Source of the DNA: Anomaloglossus baeobatrachus
Lineage: Eukaryota > Chordata > Amphibia > Anura > Aromobatidae
DNA length: 64,000 bases
NCBI RefSeq assembly: GCF_048569485.1
Contig: NC_134354.1
Coordinates: 449,438,230-449,502,229 of the forward strand
Reading direction: 5' to 3'
Under the pieces are notes generated by a model that was not told the DNA's origin, searched no databases, and saw only the letters and a list, made by a program, of their open reading frames with translations. Numbering within the stretch: the first letter of the stretch is position 1; each line of letters opens with the position of its first letter. Positions 11,771 to 22,300 of the stretch are shown in pieces. The position numbers were made by a program, and so were the translations under genes.

Positions 11771-12690
11771 CAGTACAGACCAAATGTTTGCACACACCTT
11801 CTCACTCAAGAGTTTTCTTTCAGGACTCTGAAAATTGTAGATTCACATTGAAGGCATCAAAACTATCAATCAAAACGTGGAATGAAATACTTAAAAAAGT
11901 GTGAAACAACTGAAAATATGTCTTATATTCTAGGTTTTTCAAAGTAGCCACCTTTTGCTTTCATTACTACTTTGCACACTCTTGGCATTCTCTTGATGAG
12001 CTTCCAGAGGTAGTCACCGGAAATGGTTTTCCAACAGTCTTGAAGGAGTTCCCAGAGATGCTTGGCACTTGTTGGCCCTTTTGCCTTCACTCTGTGGTCC
12101 AGCTCACCCCAAACCATCTCAATTGGGTTCATGTCTGGTGACTGTGCAGACCAGGTCATCTGGCGTAGCACCCCATCACTCTCCTTCTTAGTCAAATAGC
12201 CCTTACACAGCCTGGAGGTGTGTTTGGGGTCATTGTCCTGTTGAAAAATAAATGATGGTCCAACTAAACGCAAACCGGATGGAATAGCATGCCGCTGCAA
12301 GATGCTGTGGTAGACATGCTGGTTCTGTATGCCTTCAATTTTGAATAAATCCCCAACAGTGTCACCACCAAAGCACCCCCACACCATCACACCTCCTCCT
12401 CCATGCTTCACGGTGGGAGCCAGCCATGTAGAGTCCATCTGTTCACCTTTTCTACAAAGACATGGTGGATGGATCCAAAGATCTCAAATTTGGACTCATC
12501 AAACCAAAGCACAGATTTCCAATGGTCTAATGTCCATTCCTTGTGTTCTTTAGCCCAAACAAGTCTCTTCTGCTTGTTGCCTGTCCTTAGCAGTGGTTTC
12601 CTAGCAGCTATTTTACCATCAAGGCCTGCTGCACCTCTTAACAGTTGTTCTAGAGATGAGAAGGTGTGTCCAAACATTTGGTCTGTACTG
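11771..12690 (-). mobile_element. Tc1-like transposon, internally shortened
   Basis: Ends CAGTACAGACCAAATGTTTG and the inverted CCAAACATTTGGTCTGTACTG-type right end, flanked by TA on both sides. At 920 bp it is much shorter than a full Tc1 copy (about 1.6 kb). It keeps the C-terminal part of a transposase on the minus strand but lacks the N-terminal DNA-binding part. Confidence 0.85.
11923..12660 (-). pseudogene. Tc1/mariner DD34E transposase, C-terminal part
   Basis: The catalytic part of a Tc1-type transposase, which cuts and pastes the element at TA sites. Visible in order: GNKQKRLVWAKEH, WFDESKFEIFG (first Asp), GGGGVMVWGCF, FQQDNDPKHTS (second Asp), SPDMNPIEMVWGELD (final Glu) and the end region KGGYFEKPRI. 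The frame shifts once near 12420-12438, between HGWLPP and TVKHGGGG. The HTH/PAIRED N-terminal half is absent, so the protein could not act. No other gene overlaps it. Confidence 0.85.
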
Positions 12691-13004
12691 TATATTTTAA
12701 CAGAATTTGCACTACTGCCCCCACCCATACTCCCTTCCACCTGCCAGCAGTGGGAGGGGTGAGTAGTGAATAGGTAAATTGTATTTACATAGACTTGACT
12801 AGAGTGCAAAGACACTGAATTCTACTTAGCTTACAACAGGATAACAGGATAAGATAGAGCTATAAAACCTACTGATCCGGAAAGGTCTCCTTAAGCCCTA
12901 TTTAAAGATAACATTAGTATGGTACTACCAAATTACCGCCCAGATTCCCTTTATACAAGTATTTGATCTATCTCTTCAGTTTTCATGTATATTTTCCAAA
13001 TCCA

Positions 13005-13522
13005 AGCTATGTGCACACAGTGCATTTTTATTGCTTTTTGTTTTTTAATGCGTTTTTGACTACAGTTTTGTCAGAGACCTGCATGCATATCCTTAGGCCA
13101 CGTGCACACATTGAGTAATTGATGAGTTTTTTTTACCTCAGTGTTTGTAAGCCAAGACCATGAGTGGGTGAAAAATGTAGAAGTGGTGCTTGTGTTTCTA
13201 TTATACTTTTGCTCTGATTGTTTCACTCCTGGTTTTGGCTACAAAAATACTAAACCAATTACTCAATATGTGCACATGGCCTTACACCAGCAAAGTCAAA
13301 GAGAATTCTGAAGTTTTGTGCAGATGTTGCTTTTTTACTCCTTGCAGATTTGGAGCAGAAAATAAACTGCAGCATGTCAACTCTTTCAGAGTTTTCCCAC
13401 ACCAAATGCATGAAAAGCACGCACGCAAAATACACAGCAAAACGTGCGTTTTTTTCTGCCAGAAGATGCAGATTTGGTGCCGAAATTTATGCCACCAAAT
13501 ACTCAGCGTGCGCACATAGCCT
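13005..13522. mobile_element. MITE with GTGCACAC ends, containing a second MITE
   Basis: Left GCTATGTGCACACAG and right GCGTGCGCACATAGC are inverted repeats. A second palindromic element, 13094-13284, sits inside it. The open frames here are chance frames. Confidence 0.5.
13094..13284. mobile_element. Small MITE nested in the 13005-13522 MITE
   Basis: Left TAGGCCACGTGCACACATTG and the inverted right end GTGCACATGGCCTTA, with TGAGTAATTG facing CCAATTACTCA. 191 bp, no coding capacity. Confidence 0.6.
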
Positions 13523-13559
13523 AAAAGACTGAATGATTATTGGTTGAAGCATATCAGGT

Positions 13560-14560
13560 GATGTGTATTTGTGTAGTGAGATCTAGGGGTTAAGGTTTCT
13601 CCTTGCAGAGAGTGACATGCCAGTATTAGGAGACTAAATGCCTTGCAATGCTCCTCTGGGAAATTAAATATGCAAATAGCCTCTTCAAAGAGCAAGAGGA
13701 CTTGAATACTAGTGCCACCTATTAAATGTAACAATCCTAAAATTTAACATTGACCCTTTAATGAGCCTTGTCATATGACTTAAGCTAAGCCAGAATCTTA
13801 GTTTGCAAAGATGGTGTTTTGGGGTTTTGTTCCTCGTCAGCAAAGTATGAGATCTGATTGGGCTATGTAAGAGATTAAGAATGGGATCTAAGAGGTAAGG
13901 TTTCTCCTTTTTGGAGAGTGACATGTTAATATGAGGATACTTAAAAGTCTTGCGATGTTCTGCTGGGAAATTAAATATGCAGATTATGTCTTCATAGAGG
14001 AAGACTAATCCTAAAAGTCAATATCAATTATTTATCAGGCCTATTCCATATAACTTGTGATAAAAGCAAAACTAGAATCTCAATTTGCAAACACAATGTT
14101 TTGGGGTATTGCACCCTTCATCACTGCCAAGTAAGATTTCTGCTTGTTGAGAGTGACATTCCAGGCCTGGTATGTCAGTATGAGGAAATGTAAGTGCCTT
14201 CCAATGACAGGCTGTCACTCTCCTCAAGGACAAACCTTACCCCTCATACCCATTCTTAAGCCTCTTCACTAGCCATATCAGATCTCATACTCTGTACTGA
14301 CAAGTGGCAATGCCCTGAAACACCTTGTCTGCAATTTGAGATTTTAGTTTAGTTTTTATCTTAAGTCATATGGCAAGGCTTGTTAAAGGGTCAATATTGA
14401 CTTTTAGGATTGCTACTTCCAATAGGTGGCAGTAGCGTTCAAGTCTTCCTACTCTCTGAAGAGGTAATTTTCATATTTAATATACCAGAGGAGCATTTTA
14501 AGGTGCATAAGTCTCCTCTTACTGGCATGTCACTTTCCAAAAATGATAGAATAGTGTATA
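13560..14560. repeat. Dispersed repeat present as two direct copies and one inverted copy
   Basis: The motifs GGGAAATTAAATATGCA and GTTTTGGGGTTTTG recur about 300 bp apart (about 13600-13850 and 13905-14150). The same series runs in reverse orientation in about 14200-14560 (GAGGTAATTTTCATATTTAA; ATGGCAAGGCTTGTTAAAGG). Family unknown to me. No coding capacity. Confidence 0.5.
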
Positions 14561-14583
14561 ATGCTCACCAATATCAAGTAAAG

Positions 14584-15124
14584 TAAAGCCTGCTTTACAC
14601 GTTGCAATTTGCAACACCCCCATCGTATGTGCAGCACGTTCAATTTGTTGAACGTGCCGCACAAACGATTAACCCCCGTCACACATACTTACCTTCCATA
14701 CGACCTCGATGTGGGCGGCGAACGTCCACTTCCTGGAGTGGGAGGGACGTTTGGCGTCACATCGACGTCATGCGGCAGCCGGCCAATAGAAGTGGAGGGG
14801 CGGAGCTGAGTGGGACATAAACAGCCCGCCCACCTCCTTCCTTCCGCATTGTGGGCCGGGAGCCGCAGGAGGCAGGTGAGATCTGTTCATCGTTCCCGGG
14901 GTGTCACACACTGCAATGTGCGCTACCACGGGTACGATGAACAATCTGACGTTCAATTCGTCAGGAATGAACGACGTGCGTGCGATGAACGTTTTTTCGT
15001 TCAATCGCAATTGCACGTCGCTGTCACACGCTACAACATACCTTACGATGCCGGATGTGCGTCACTTACGACATGACCCCGCCGACACATCGTAAGATAT
15101 CTTGTAGCGTGTAAAGCAGGCTTT
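14584..15124. mobile_element. PIF/Harbinger-like MITE, copy 4
   Basis: Ends AAAGCCTGCTTTACACG and its inverse CGTGTAAAGCAGGCTTT, with ACATCGTAAGATATCTTG and CGGATGTGCGTCACTTACGAC just inside. Related at the ends to copies 1, 2, 3 and 5, though the interior (GTTCAATTTGTTGAACG) differs. Confidence 0.7.
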
Positions 15125-15214
15125 AGCCAAGCAAAAAGTGCAATTACTTGTGTACAAGATAAAATTTAACTTTTAATGCATCCTAATTGAAAAAAATAAA
15201 TAAATTCCATTGTA

Positions 15215-16395
15215 TTGCTTTCCTAAGTTTCCCTTTGTGTTACATTGCTCGCCGAGAGTCCTCTCACACGTGACAGATATAGCATCTTAAAATTATTGCT
15301 AAGATATTGGGGCTTAATCACAGAACAATCAAAACAGAGTTTTGTTGTAAATAGTCAACATAGTTGCAAAAAACATGTTAAGAAAAAAATGCACATTAAC
15401 TGCCAAAGATTTATGAAGATCCAAACATGAAGGGACCTGGAACCCATTATCCTTCAGTGCAATCATATTCTATAACTTCCACGGAATACAAAGAGGTACA
15501 ATGTGTCCAGTGCTTGGAGACACGGCCATGATAAGGAAGTCTGAAACCCAACCACCACTGAACAAGACACATAAGTTGGAATGTCAAGACTGGGACAGGA
15601 AATATCTGAAGACAGATTTTTCAAAGGTTCTATGGACTGATGAGTTGAGAGTGATTCCTGATAGACCAGGTGGATGGGCTCGTGGCTAGATCAGAAACGG
15701 GTACAGATCTTCACTTTGACTCAAACGCCAGTAAGGTGTAGGTGGGTTAGTCCTATGGGCCGGTATTATTGATAAGCTAATTTTATAGTTGGACATTTTG
15801 GTGTTTAAGGTGGACTAAAAATCAACCTCCAAACTCAGTGCCAGTTTTTAGAAGAAACTTTCTTCAAACAGTGGTACAGGAAAAAGTCTGCATCTTTTAA
15901 GAAAACCATGATTTTTATGCAAGACAATGCTTCATGGCATTCATCAACATACTCCACTGCTTGGCTAAGCAGTAAAGGCTTGAAGATTAAAGAATAATGA
16001 CATGGCCCCTTACATACCTGACATAAACCCTATTGAGAACTTGTGGACCTTTCTTAAAAAGGAGATTTCTGGTGAAGGATAACAGTACAACTCTTTGTAC
16101 GGTGTCTGGGGTGCTGTGGTTAGTGCTGCCCAAAAAGCTGATTATCAACAGATTGAGAAACTGACAGACTCCATGGATGGACGGCTTATAATTGTTAGTG
16201 AAAAGAAGGATGGCTATATTTGTCACTGATATTTTTTGAATTTTCGGAAATGTATTTTTGTATATTTTGAAATTTGGCTACTATTCTCACTTTAACAGAT
16301 GAAAATAAACAATTGACATGAGAAAATTTACTTTTTCCTTTTAGTTGCATAATAATTATGCACACTAGTAGTTGCCCAATAATTCTGCAAACATA
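15215..16395 (+). mobile_element. Tc1/mariner relic, plus orientation
   Basis: Contains a degraded transposase and ends near 16395 with an AT-rich terminus (GCATAATAATTATGCACAC). The left terminus is not clear. Confidence 0.6.
15290..16230 (+). pseudogene. Tc1/mariner-family transposase remnant
   Basis: Several frames carry recognisable pieces in the right order: KVLWTDELRV (first catalytic Asp), then KTM-LHGIHQH-like remains of the QDNA motif, then PDINPIENLWTFLKKEIS with the last acidic residue, then the C-terminal region around YQQIEKLTDSMDGRL. Multiple frameshifts and stops make it clearly dead. It lies upstream of an unclassified repeat and has no link to the opsin gene. Confidence 0.65.
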
Positions 16396-16944
16396 GCTAT
16401 GCTTCTAAGAAGACAAAACCTCATTTTTACACTTATATATTCAGATTAATTACCTTTCCTAGGTCATATCTATCCCTTTAATGTGGACTTGCACGACGGG
16501 CCCACATTATTCTCATCACATGTCGGCTGAACTGATCATACATGTGTAGCTAACAAGGCGCAGGTCTATCCGAGATCCACCTGCGACTGCTAACTAGTTA
16601 GGATGTGCTGTCGAACTCTGACAGCGTGAGCTAATGCGCTCCGGTGGAGATAGTGCTGTTCCCTGCCACCATTGGTGGCACCATGATGCGATCACGCAGC
16701 GCCGATAGGTTGTCATGACAGCAGGGGGTCTGCTGGTAACCCCTGTCGCTGTCATGACGTGATTACTGTGAATGGCGGCAGAGCGATGACATTCACTGAT
16801 TATCAGCATTTCTTCTGATCAGAGGGTTGCTGAAGCATTGCTGTTAATAGCAGAGGTGATCTGAGAGTGCAGGCTTAGGGGACTAGTAAAATCAATAAAA
16901 CAGTTGAGAAAAAAAGTTTTTAAAAATATGAAAAATTAAAAAAA
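16396..16944. repeat. Unclassified dispersed repeat, left part
   Basis: About 16470-16944 ends in A-rich runs (AAAAAAAGTTTTTAAAAATA) and appears to continue after the insertion at 16945-17580. Common-looking frog repeat, superfamily uncertain. No gene. Confidence 0.35.
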
Positions 16945-17580
16945 TGTCATGGGGTATGATGGGATCTTTTGGGACAGGGGAGCCTAAACTTGCCCTCAGA
17001 CTAGCAGATCCAGATCCCCAAGGTACGTCTAAAGGTGACGATGTTTGGGCTGCCTTCCTTACTCTACATCCTGAACAACCCCGGTCTAGTAACCCCCCTC
17101 CCTCCACCCAGGAGAGGGCCAGGACAGGAGTGATTAGTCCCACACAAATAAGCAGACGGGGGGAAAAAACAAATCTCAAACTCACAGCAAGCACTCATAG
17201 AGGTAAAGGTAATAAGTGATCAGGAGGAAAGTAAAGGAAGGGAGGAAATAATCAGACAACAAGAGTATTTCCACAACACACCAAACAGCACACAGAAGTT
17301 CACCAGCAACTGGATCACAAATCACAATGACCAGGATCACATCTTAAATAAGCGGAGATGATTGTGATAGCTTCTGCAACATGTGGCTCTAGCAGCAATC
17401 TACAGGCTAGCAGAAGTTAACTACTGCAAGTCGGATTACTAACAAGAGCACAGCTGGTCGATGCCTGAGCCTGTCTGTGCAATTCAAAAGAAGCATTGTG
17501 TGGAATGTCTGACTGCTGTGTGAACAGCATCAGAAGTAGTCCTGATACTCAGCAAGTTTCAAGTCAGACACCACTTAACA
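16945..17580 (+). repeat. Possible solo LTR
   Basis: Begins TGTCATGGGGTATG and ends CACTTAACA (TG...CA), with short A runs on both sides that could be a target duplication, and it interrupts an A-rich dispersed repeat. No internal region follows. The call rests on the ends and on the interruption only. Confidence 0.4.
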
Positions 17581-17763
17581 AAAAAAACTAAAAATTTAAA
17601 TTACATCCCTTTTGCCCCATTGAAAATAAAACAATAAAAACCCCACATATTTGGTATCGCCAAGTTCAGAAATATGCAAACTATCAAAATATAAAATCAA
17701 CCAATCTGATTGATAAAGGGCATAGCGAGAAAAAAAATCAAAATGGCAGAATTACATTTTTTT
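17581..17763. repeat. Unclassified dispersed repeat, right part
   Basis: A-rich sequence (ACATATTTGGTATCGCCAAG) that appears to continue the repeat left of 16945. Confidence 0.35.
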
Positions 17764-18220
17764 GGTCAATGTTTTGGAGTGGCCATCACAAATCCCTGAT
17801 CTCAGTCCTTTTAAAAATTTATTGGCAAAGCTGAAAAGGCAGGTGCGAGCAAGGCGACCTACAAACATGGCTCAGTTACTCCAGTTCTGTCAGGAGGAAT
17901 GGGCCCAAATTCCTACCAACTATTGTGAGAATCTTGTGGAAGGATATCCAAAATGTTTGACCTAAGTCATACAGTTTAAGGGCAATGGTACCAAATACTA
18001 TTGAAATATATGTAAACTTTTTACTTTTTTTTTTTAGAAAGTAATAAAAGAGCCTTAAAACATTCTCGCTCTCATTATTCTGGCATCTGGCAAATATAAA
18101 TAATTTTGGTTCCTAATTGACCTAAAATGGGAAAGGTTTATTTGATTTCATGTCAGATAGGGAGAAAAACATACATATGTGTCTTTGTAGATAGCGTATG
18201 TAAACTTCTGGTTTCAACTG
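17764..18220 (+). mobile_element. Sleeping Beauty/Frog Prince-like Tc1, right-end fragment
   Basis: Encodes the C-terminus of the transposase (VLEWPSQIPDLSPFKNLLAK ... EEWAQIPTNYC ... LVEGYPKCLT) and continues to the terminal repeat ending GGTTTCAACTG followed by TA at 18221. Closely matches the right third of the copy at 59299-61608. The left two thirds are missing. Confidence 0.85.
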
Positions 18221-19252
18221 TATTTCAATATTCTTAGAGACGTTAGAAACCGGTCTAAATGAAGGGACCACTGGAGTAAAATTCACCTTGTTCACTATGA
18301 TGCCACTTGATAAATTAAGCGCCTCTTTCAACTGGTGTGCGCTTCTGCCAGTAATGTTACTGCAGTCACTGACTCAAATACATTTCTAGCATAATTTACA
18401 TCACTACAGTGCCACAAATTTTGATGCATTTGCCAGGCGGACTTTGCTATGCCCTGTCCTACTGCAACTCCGACCACTTTGGCAAAACTGGCAGATAAAA
18501 AGCCCAAATTTTTCAAGATTTTACCGTGTTTTACACTTGAATACTGGCAATTGCCATAGATAACTTTATGAATCGGGCGCATATTTTATACACACACAAG
18601 GAAACAAAAGTAAAATAAAAAACTGCTAGTAAAGTTAAGTAAATTACGCAGTGATACACGCATGTTGTGAATATGGCGTTTTTATTAATAGTTTATTTTT
18701 TATTATTTTTATTGCAATTCTTTTTACACAAAATTCATAGATTCAAATTGATACATTTTACTTTTGTTTCATAATATTATTTTTCTGTTTTTCATTGAAA
18801 ATCACATATAGCCATCACCTGAAACGTCTCATATTCACATTAGACACAGTAAACGCTATCATCAGAGGATATATAGCATTACCTGTAGACATGGCATATA
18901 ACATATTGTGCTCATTAACAGATACAAGGTTTTTTACATATACATAAAACATATAATCTATAAGTTTTGTGATAAAATGGAGTTTCACCAAAACAAGCCC
19001 CTTTAAATTGCCAATAACCTTAGAATACTGGGAAAATTCATGTAAAGGCATCCATTGAATGGCACCTTGGTGGTTATTGGGGGCTTTAATAAAACATGCC
19101 TCATGTGAGCAAATGAGGACGCTTTGACTTCTCCAGGTAGTAGTGGTGGGATGGATTCTTATTAGCATTACTGGGTCATCTATGGTGGCCTAAATTAAAG
19201 GGTCTTTGCTGGTGATAGGCTTCCTGTAACAAATATAGACAAGTTTCTAGAA
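18221..19252. other. Downstream flank of pinopsin (possible 3' UTR)
   Basis: No gene seen. Part of it may be the 3' untranslated region: on the minus strand AATAAA hexamers lie at about 18681-18697, about 560 bases past the stop codon. 18320-18600 may be an unrecognised repeat, and the open frame there shows no domain. Confidence 0.35.
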
Positions 19253-19390
19253 TTATGCTGGTGTGACCTTGTTTCCACCTCCTTCAGATACTGATGTCAC
19301 ATCTGTCCGGCCGCTGACTGAGCTTGAGTCATCGTCTCCTCCAAATGGATCTCGACCACAACATAAAAGTTTCATTAAGCAAGTTCGAAA
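19253..19390 (-). CDS. OPNP: Pinopsin exon 5 (C-terminal tail)
   Basis: 138 bases, 45 codons plus TAA. Starts [12 protein letters not shown], the helix-8/palmitoyl region, and ends in KVTPA. Preceded on the minus strand by a T-rich tract and TTTTAG. Too short to show as a normal open frame and separated from exon 4 by 4.5 kb of transposon-rich intron, so it is easily missed. Confidence 0.93.
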   Translation of the reverse strand, partial: FRTCLMKLLCCGRDPFGGDDDSSSVSGRTDVTSVSEGGGNKVTPA

Positions 19391-22300
19391 CTAAAACATA
19401 AATTGAAAAAATTACACATTAACAATATTTAATCCTAGAACACAACAGCAGAAGGTGCTACCACATACAAAAAACGCACACTTTTTATTGTGAATAGATG
19501 TTGTAAGTTGACTTCATTGAACAGGCCCCATTGAGCTTTGAACATTTCACTGATTAAAAAAATGAAGGAAACAAATCACATATAGGATCTTGATGAACTA
19601 TCGATTCATATGAAAATCTTTACAAACTGTAAACTGTAATTTGTTAAAAAGAAAATGACGTATTTATGGTAAATGGAAGGGAAAATCATCAACTTAATTG
19701 AAGGCTAGATTCTTCACTCCGAAAAGCAAAGAATCAAACTGATGTCACAGGCAGATCCAATTGTTTGAATTTCATCATGTGTCTATAAACACTCCCAAGC
19801 AAGGTCTGGACATGTACTTATTGTGATGGGGATGGCACCCTGAGGGTCTCCTCCCTGACCTGGAACAGGTCATCAATGAGCTTCTGAACAGTCTGTGGCA
19901 CTCCTTGGCAACTTGAATGCACAGATACATATGTCCCAGAGGTTTTCAATTGGATTCAGGTCTAGGGAACTTGAGGAACAGTAATGGCATAATGGCCTTT
20001 GTCATTCAGAAACTGTCTATATACTCTGACTACGTAAGACTGAGAATTGTCTTGCAGGTGGAGTTACCCAAGGCCTACAGCAATAGCATAAGGCTTGACA
20101 ATGGCTCTAAGGATTTCATCCCGATACCTATCAGTCGTGTGAGTCAACTATTGGCTACAAATTTAATGATTGTATGACTATAAAGTGTACTTTACACGCT
20201 GCGATATCGGTACCGATATTGCTAGCAAGCGTACCTGCTCCCGTCGGTTGTGGGACACGGGCAAATCACTGCCCGTGGTGCACAATATCGCTAACACCCG
20301 TCACACGTACTTACCTGCCCTGCAACGTCGTTCTGGCAGGCGATCCGCCTCCTTTCTAAGGGGGTGGTTCGTGCGGCGTCACGGCGACATCACACCCAGC
20401 CGTCCAATAGTAGAGGAGGTGCGGAGATGAGCGGCCGGAACATGCCGCCCACCTCCTTCCTTCCTCATTTCCGGTGGACGCAGGTAAGGAGATGTTTGTC
20501 GCTCCTGCGGTGTCACACATAGCGATGTGTGCTGCCGCAGGAATGACAAACAACATATTAAGGAAAGAAGCGACGTGTCAACGAGCAACAATTTTTCACG
20601 TTTTTGTGCTCGTTGATCGTCGCTCCTTGGTGTCAAACGCTGCGATGTTGGTAACGGCTCCGGATGTGCGTCACTAACGACGTGACCCCGGCGATATATC
20701 GTTACCGATATCGCAGCGTGTAAAGCACCCTTTAGTTTTGAGTCCATATAAATTCATCTACACATACAGTGCCTTGAAAAACAAAATTCATGCCCCATGA
20801 ACTTTTCCACTTTACACCCACAAACTTAAAGGGAACCTGTCACCAAGTTTTTCCCATATAAACTGCAGTCACCACCAGTAAGCCCTCATATACAGAATTC
20901 TAGAAAATGGTATATAAGTCCCCAAGCTAATCTGTATAACATAAAAAAGACCTTTTGTTATGATCACCTGTGGGGAGGTCCAGTCAGATGGGGCGTTGTT
21001 GGTCTTGATCTGGCGCCTCCTCTCTACTGGCGATCACTGTCCTATTTCCCTGCTTCATATGGATAATGCATACTATGTCATCCACACAGTGTCCTCCATT
21101 GCGCTCCTGCACACGCGCACATAAGCAGGGCACAACAAAGTACTGTAAAGCGCAGTTGTGAGAAAAGTTCAAAAAACACCCCCTTATCCGCACTGCAATA
21201 CATTGCTTTGCCCTCGGCAGGACAGAGGGAAATCCACATGCACATGAGCGCAATGAAGGACATAGGACCATTCATGAAAGACCACACAAAAATGGGAAAG
21301 GCTACAGCAATCACAAGGACACAGCAGGCGCTGGATCAAGACCAGTGACGCACATCAGACCAGACTGCCCCATAGGTGAGTATAATAAAAAGTCTTTTTC
21401 ATGTTATAAAGACCGGCTGGAGAACTTATATACAGCATTGTAGAATTCTGTATGTAAGGGCTTACTAGTGATGGCCACAGTTTACAAGGGAAAATCCTGG
21501 TGACAGGTTCCCTTTAAATGTTTTTATTGGGATTTTATTCAAAATACCAACACAAAAGTAGCAATTACCTGTAGACTGTGAGCTCCACCCCAAAAATGTC
21601 AATGTCCCAATAACTTGTCATGTGGCGTTGAGCATCAAGTACAGGTTGACAACGACATCTCATGCTGTTCACAAGTCGAGTTATTGCCTGCTGAGGCATG
21701 TCTTTGCACTCAAGGGGTAGGGTAACCAGTTGATAAGAAAAGCCGTGGTGGCCCTCAGGTCATTGAGATTCTGAGATACAGAGTTACGAGCTTCTACATT
21801 GCGAGTCAGCTGACCCCATAGGTTTTTTATGGAATTCAGGTCTGGAGAAAGTGTAGGCCACTCCATTTGAGGTATCCCAATCACCAGCATCCATTACCTA
21901 ATGATGCGACCTCAATGTGCTGGAGCATTGTTATCAATGAAGATGAAATTAGGCCTTTGTTGTTCATGCAGAGGCACAGTGACTGGATTAATGATGTTAT
22001 TGAAGTAGTAGCGGCTTGCCACTGTAACATTCACAAAGTGTAGGGCTGTTCTGCATTAAATAGACACAACTGCCTACAATGTAACCCCACCACCAAAGGT
22101 TTGTCTGGTGACAACAGTGGCTGATGCATTACTCTCTCCTTGACATTTCTAACACCTCTGGCCGCTATCATTTCTGCTCAGCAGGAATCAATTTTTATGA
22201 GTGAACAGCACTAAGTCCCACTGGCTCCTCATCCAGCGGAGATGCTCCCTTGTCCAAGACAAATGACTCTTGTGCCTGGTGGTGTGATCAGGTACTTTTG

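Larger units (their letters stand above)
11114..12951. mobile_element. TTAA-type MITE split by two later insertions
   Basis: The outer arms (11114-11233, 11662-11770, 12691-12951) are inverted copies of each other: ATCTTTAAATAGGGCTTA in the left arm is matched inverted near 12900. The ends resemble the AGGGAATCTGTCACC family. A PIF-like MITE sits in the left arm and a Tc1-like copy in the middle. Because the right arm is uninterrupted, it serves as the empty site for the PIF-like insertion. Confidence 0.65.

Noticed and set aside
18328-18582. Minus-strand open frame considered as the last pinopsin exon (it begins FAKVVGV after a possible AG)
   Set aside because: No CC palmitoylation site or opsin-like tail. 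19253-19390 fits exactly with [12 protein letters not shown] and a KVTPA end.
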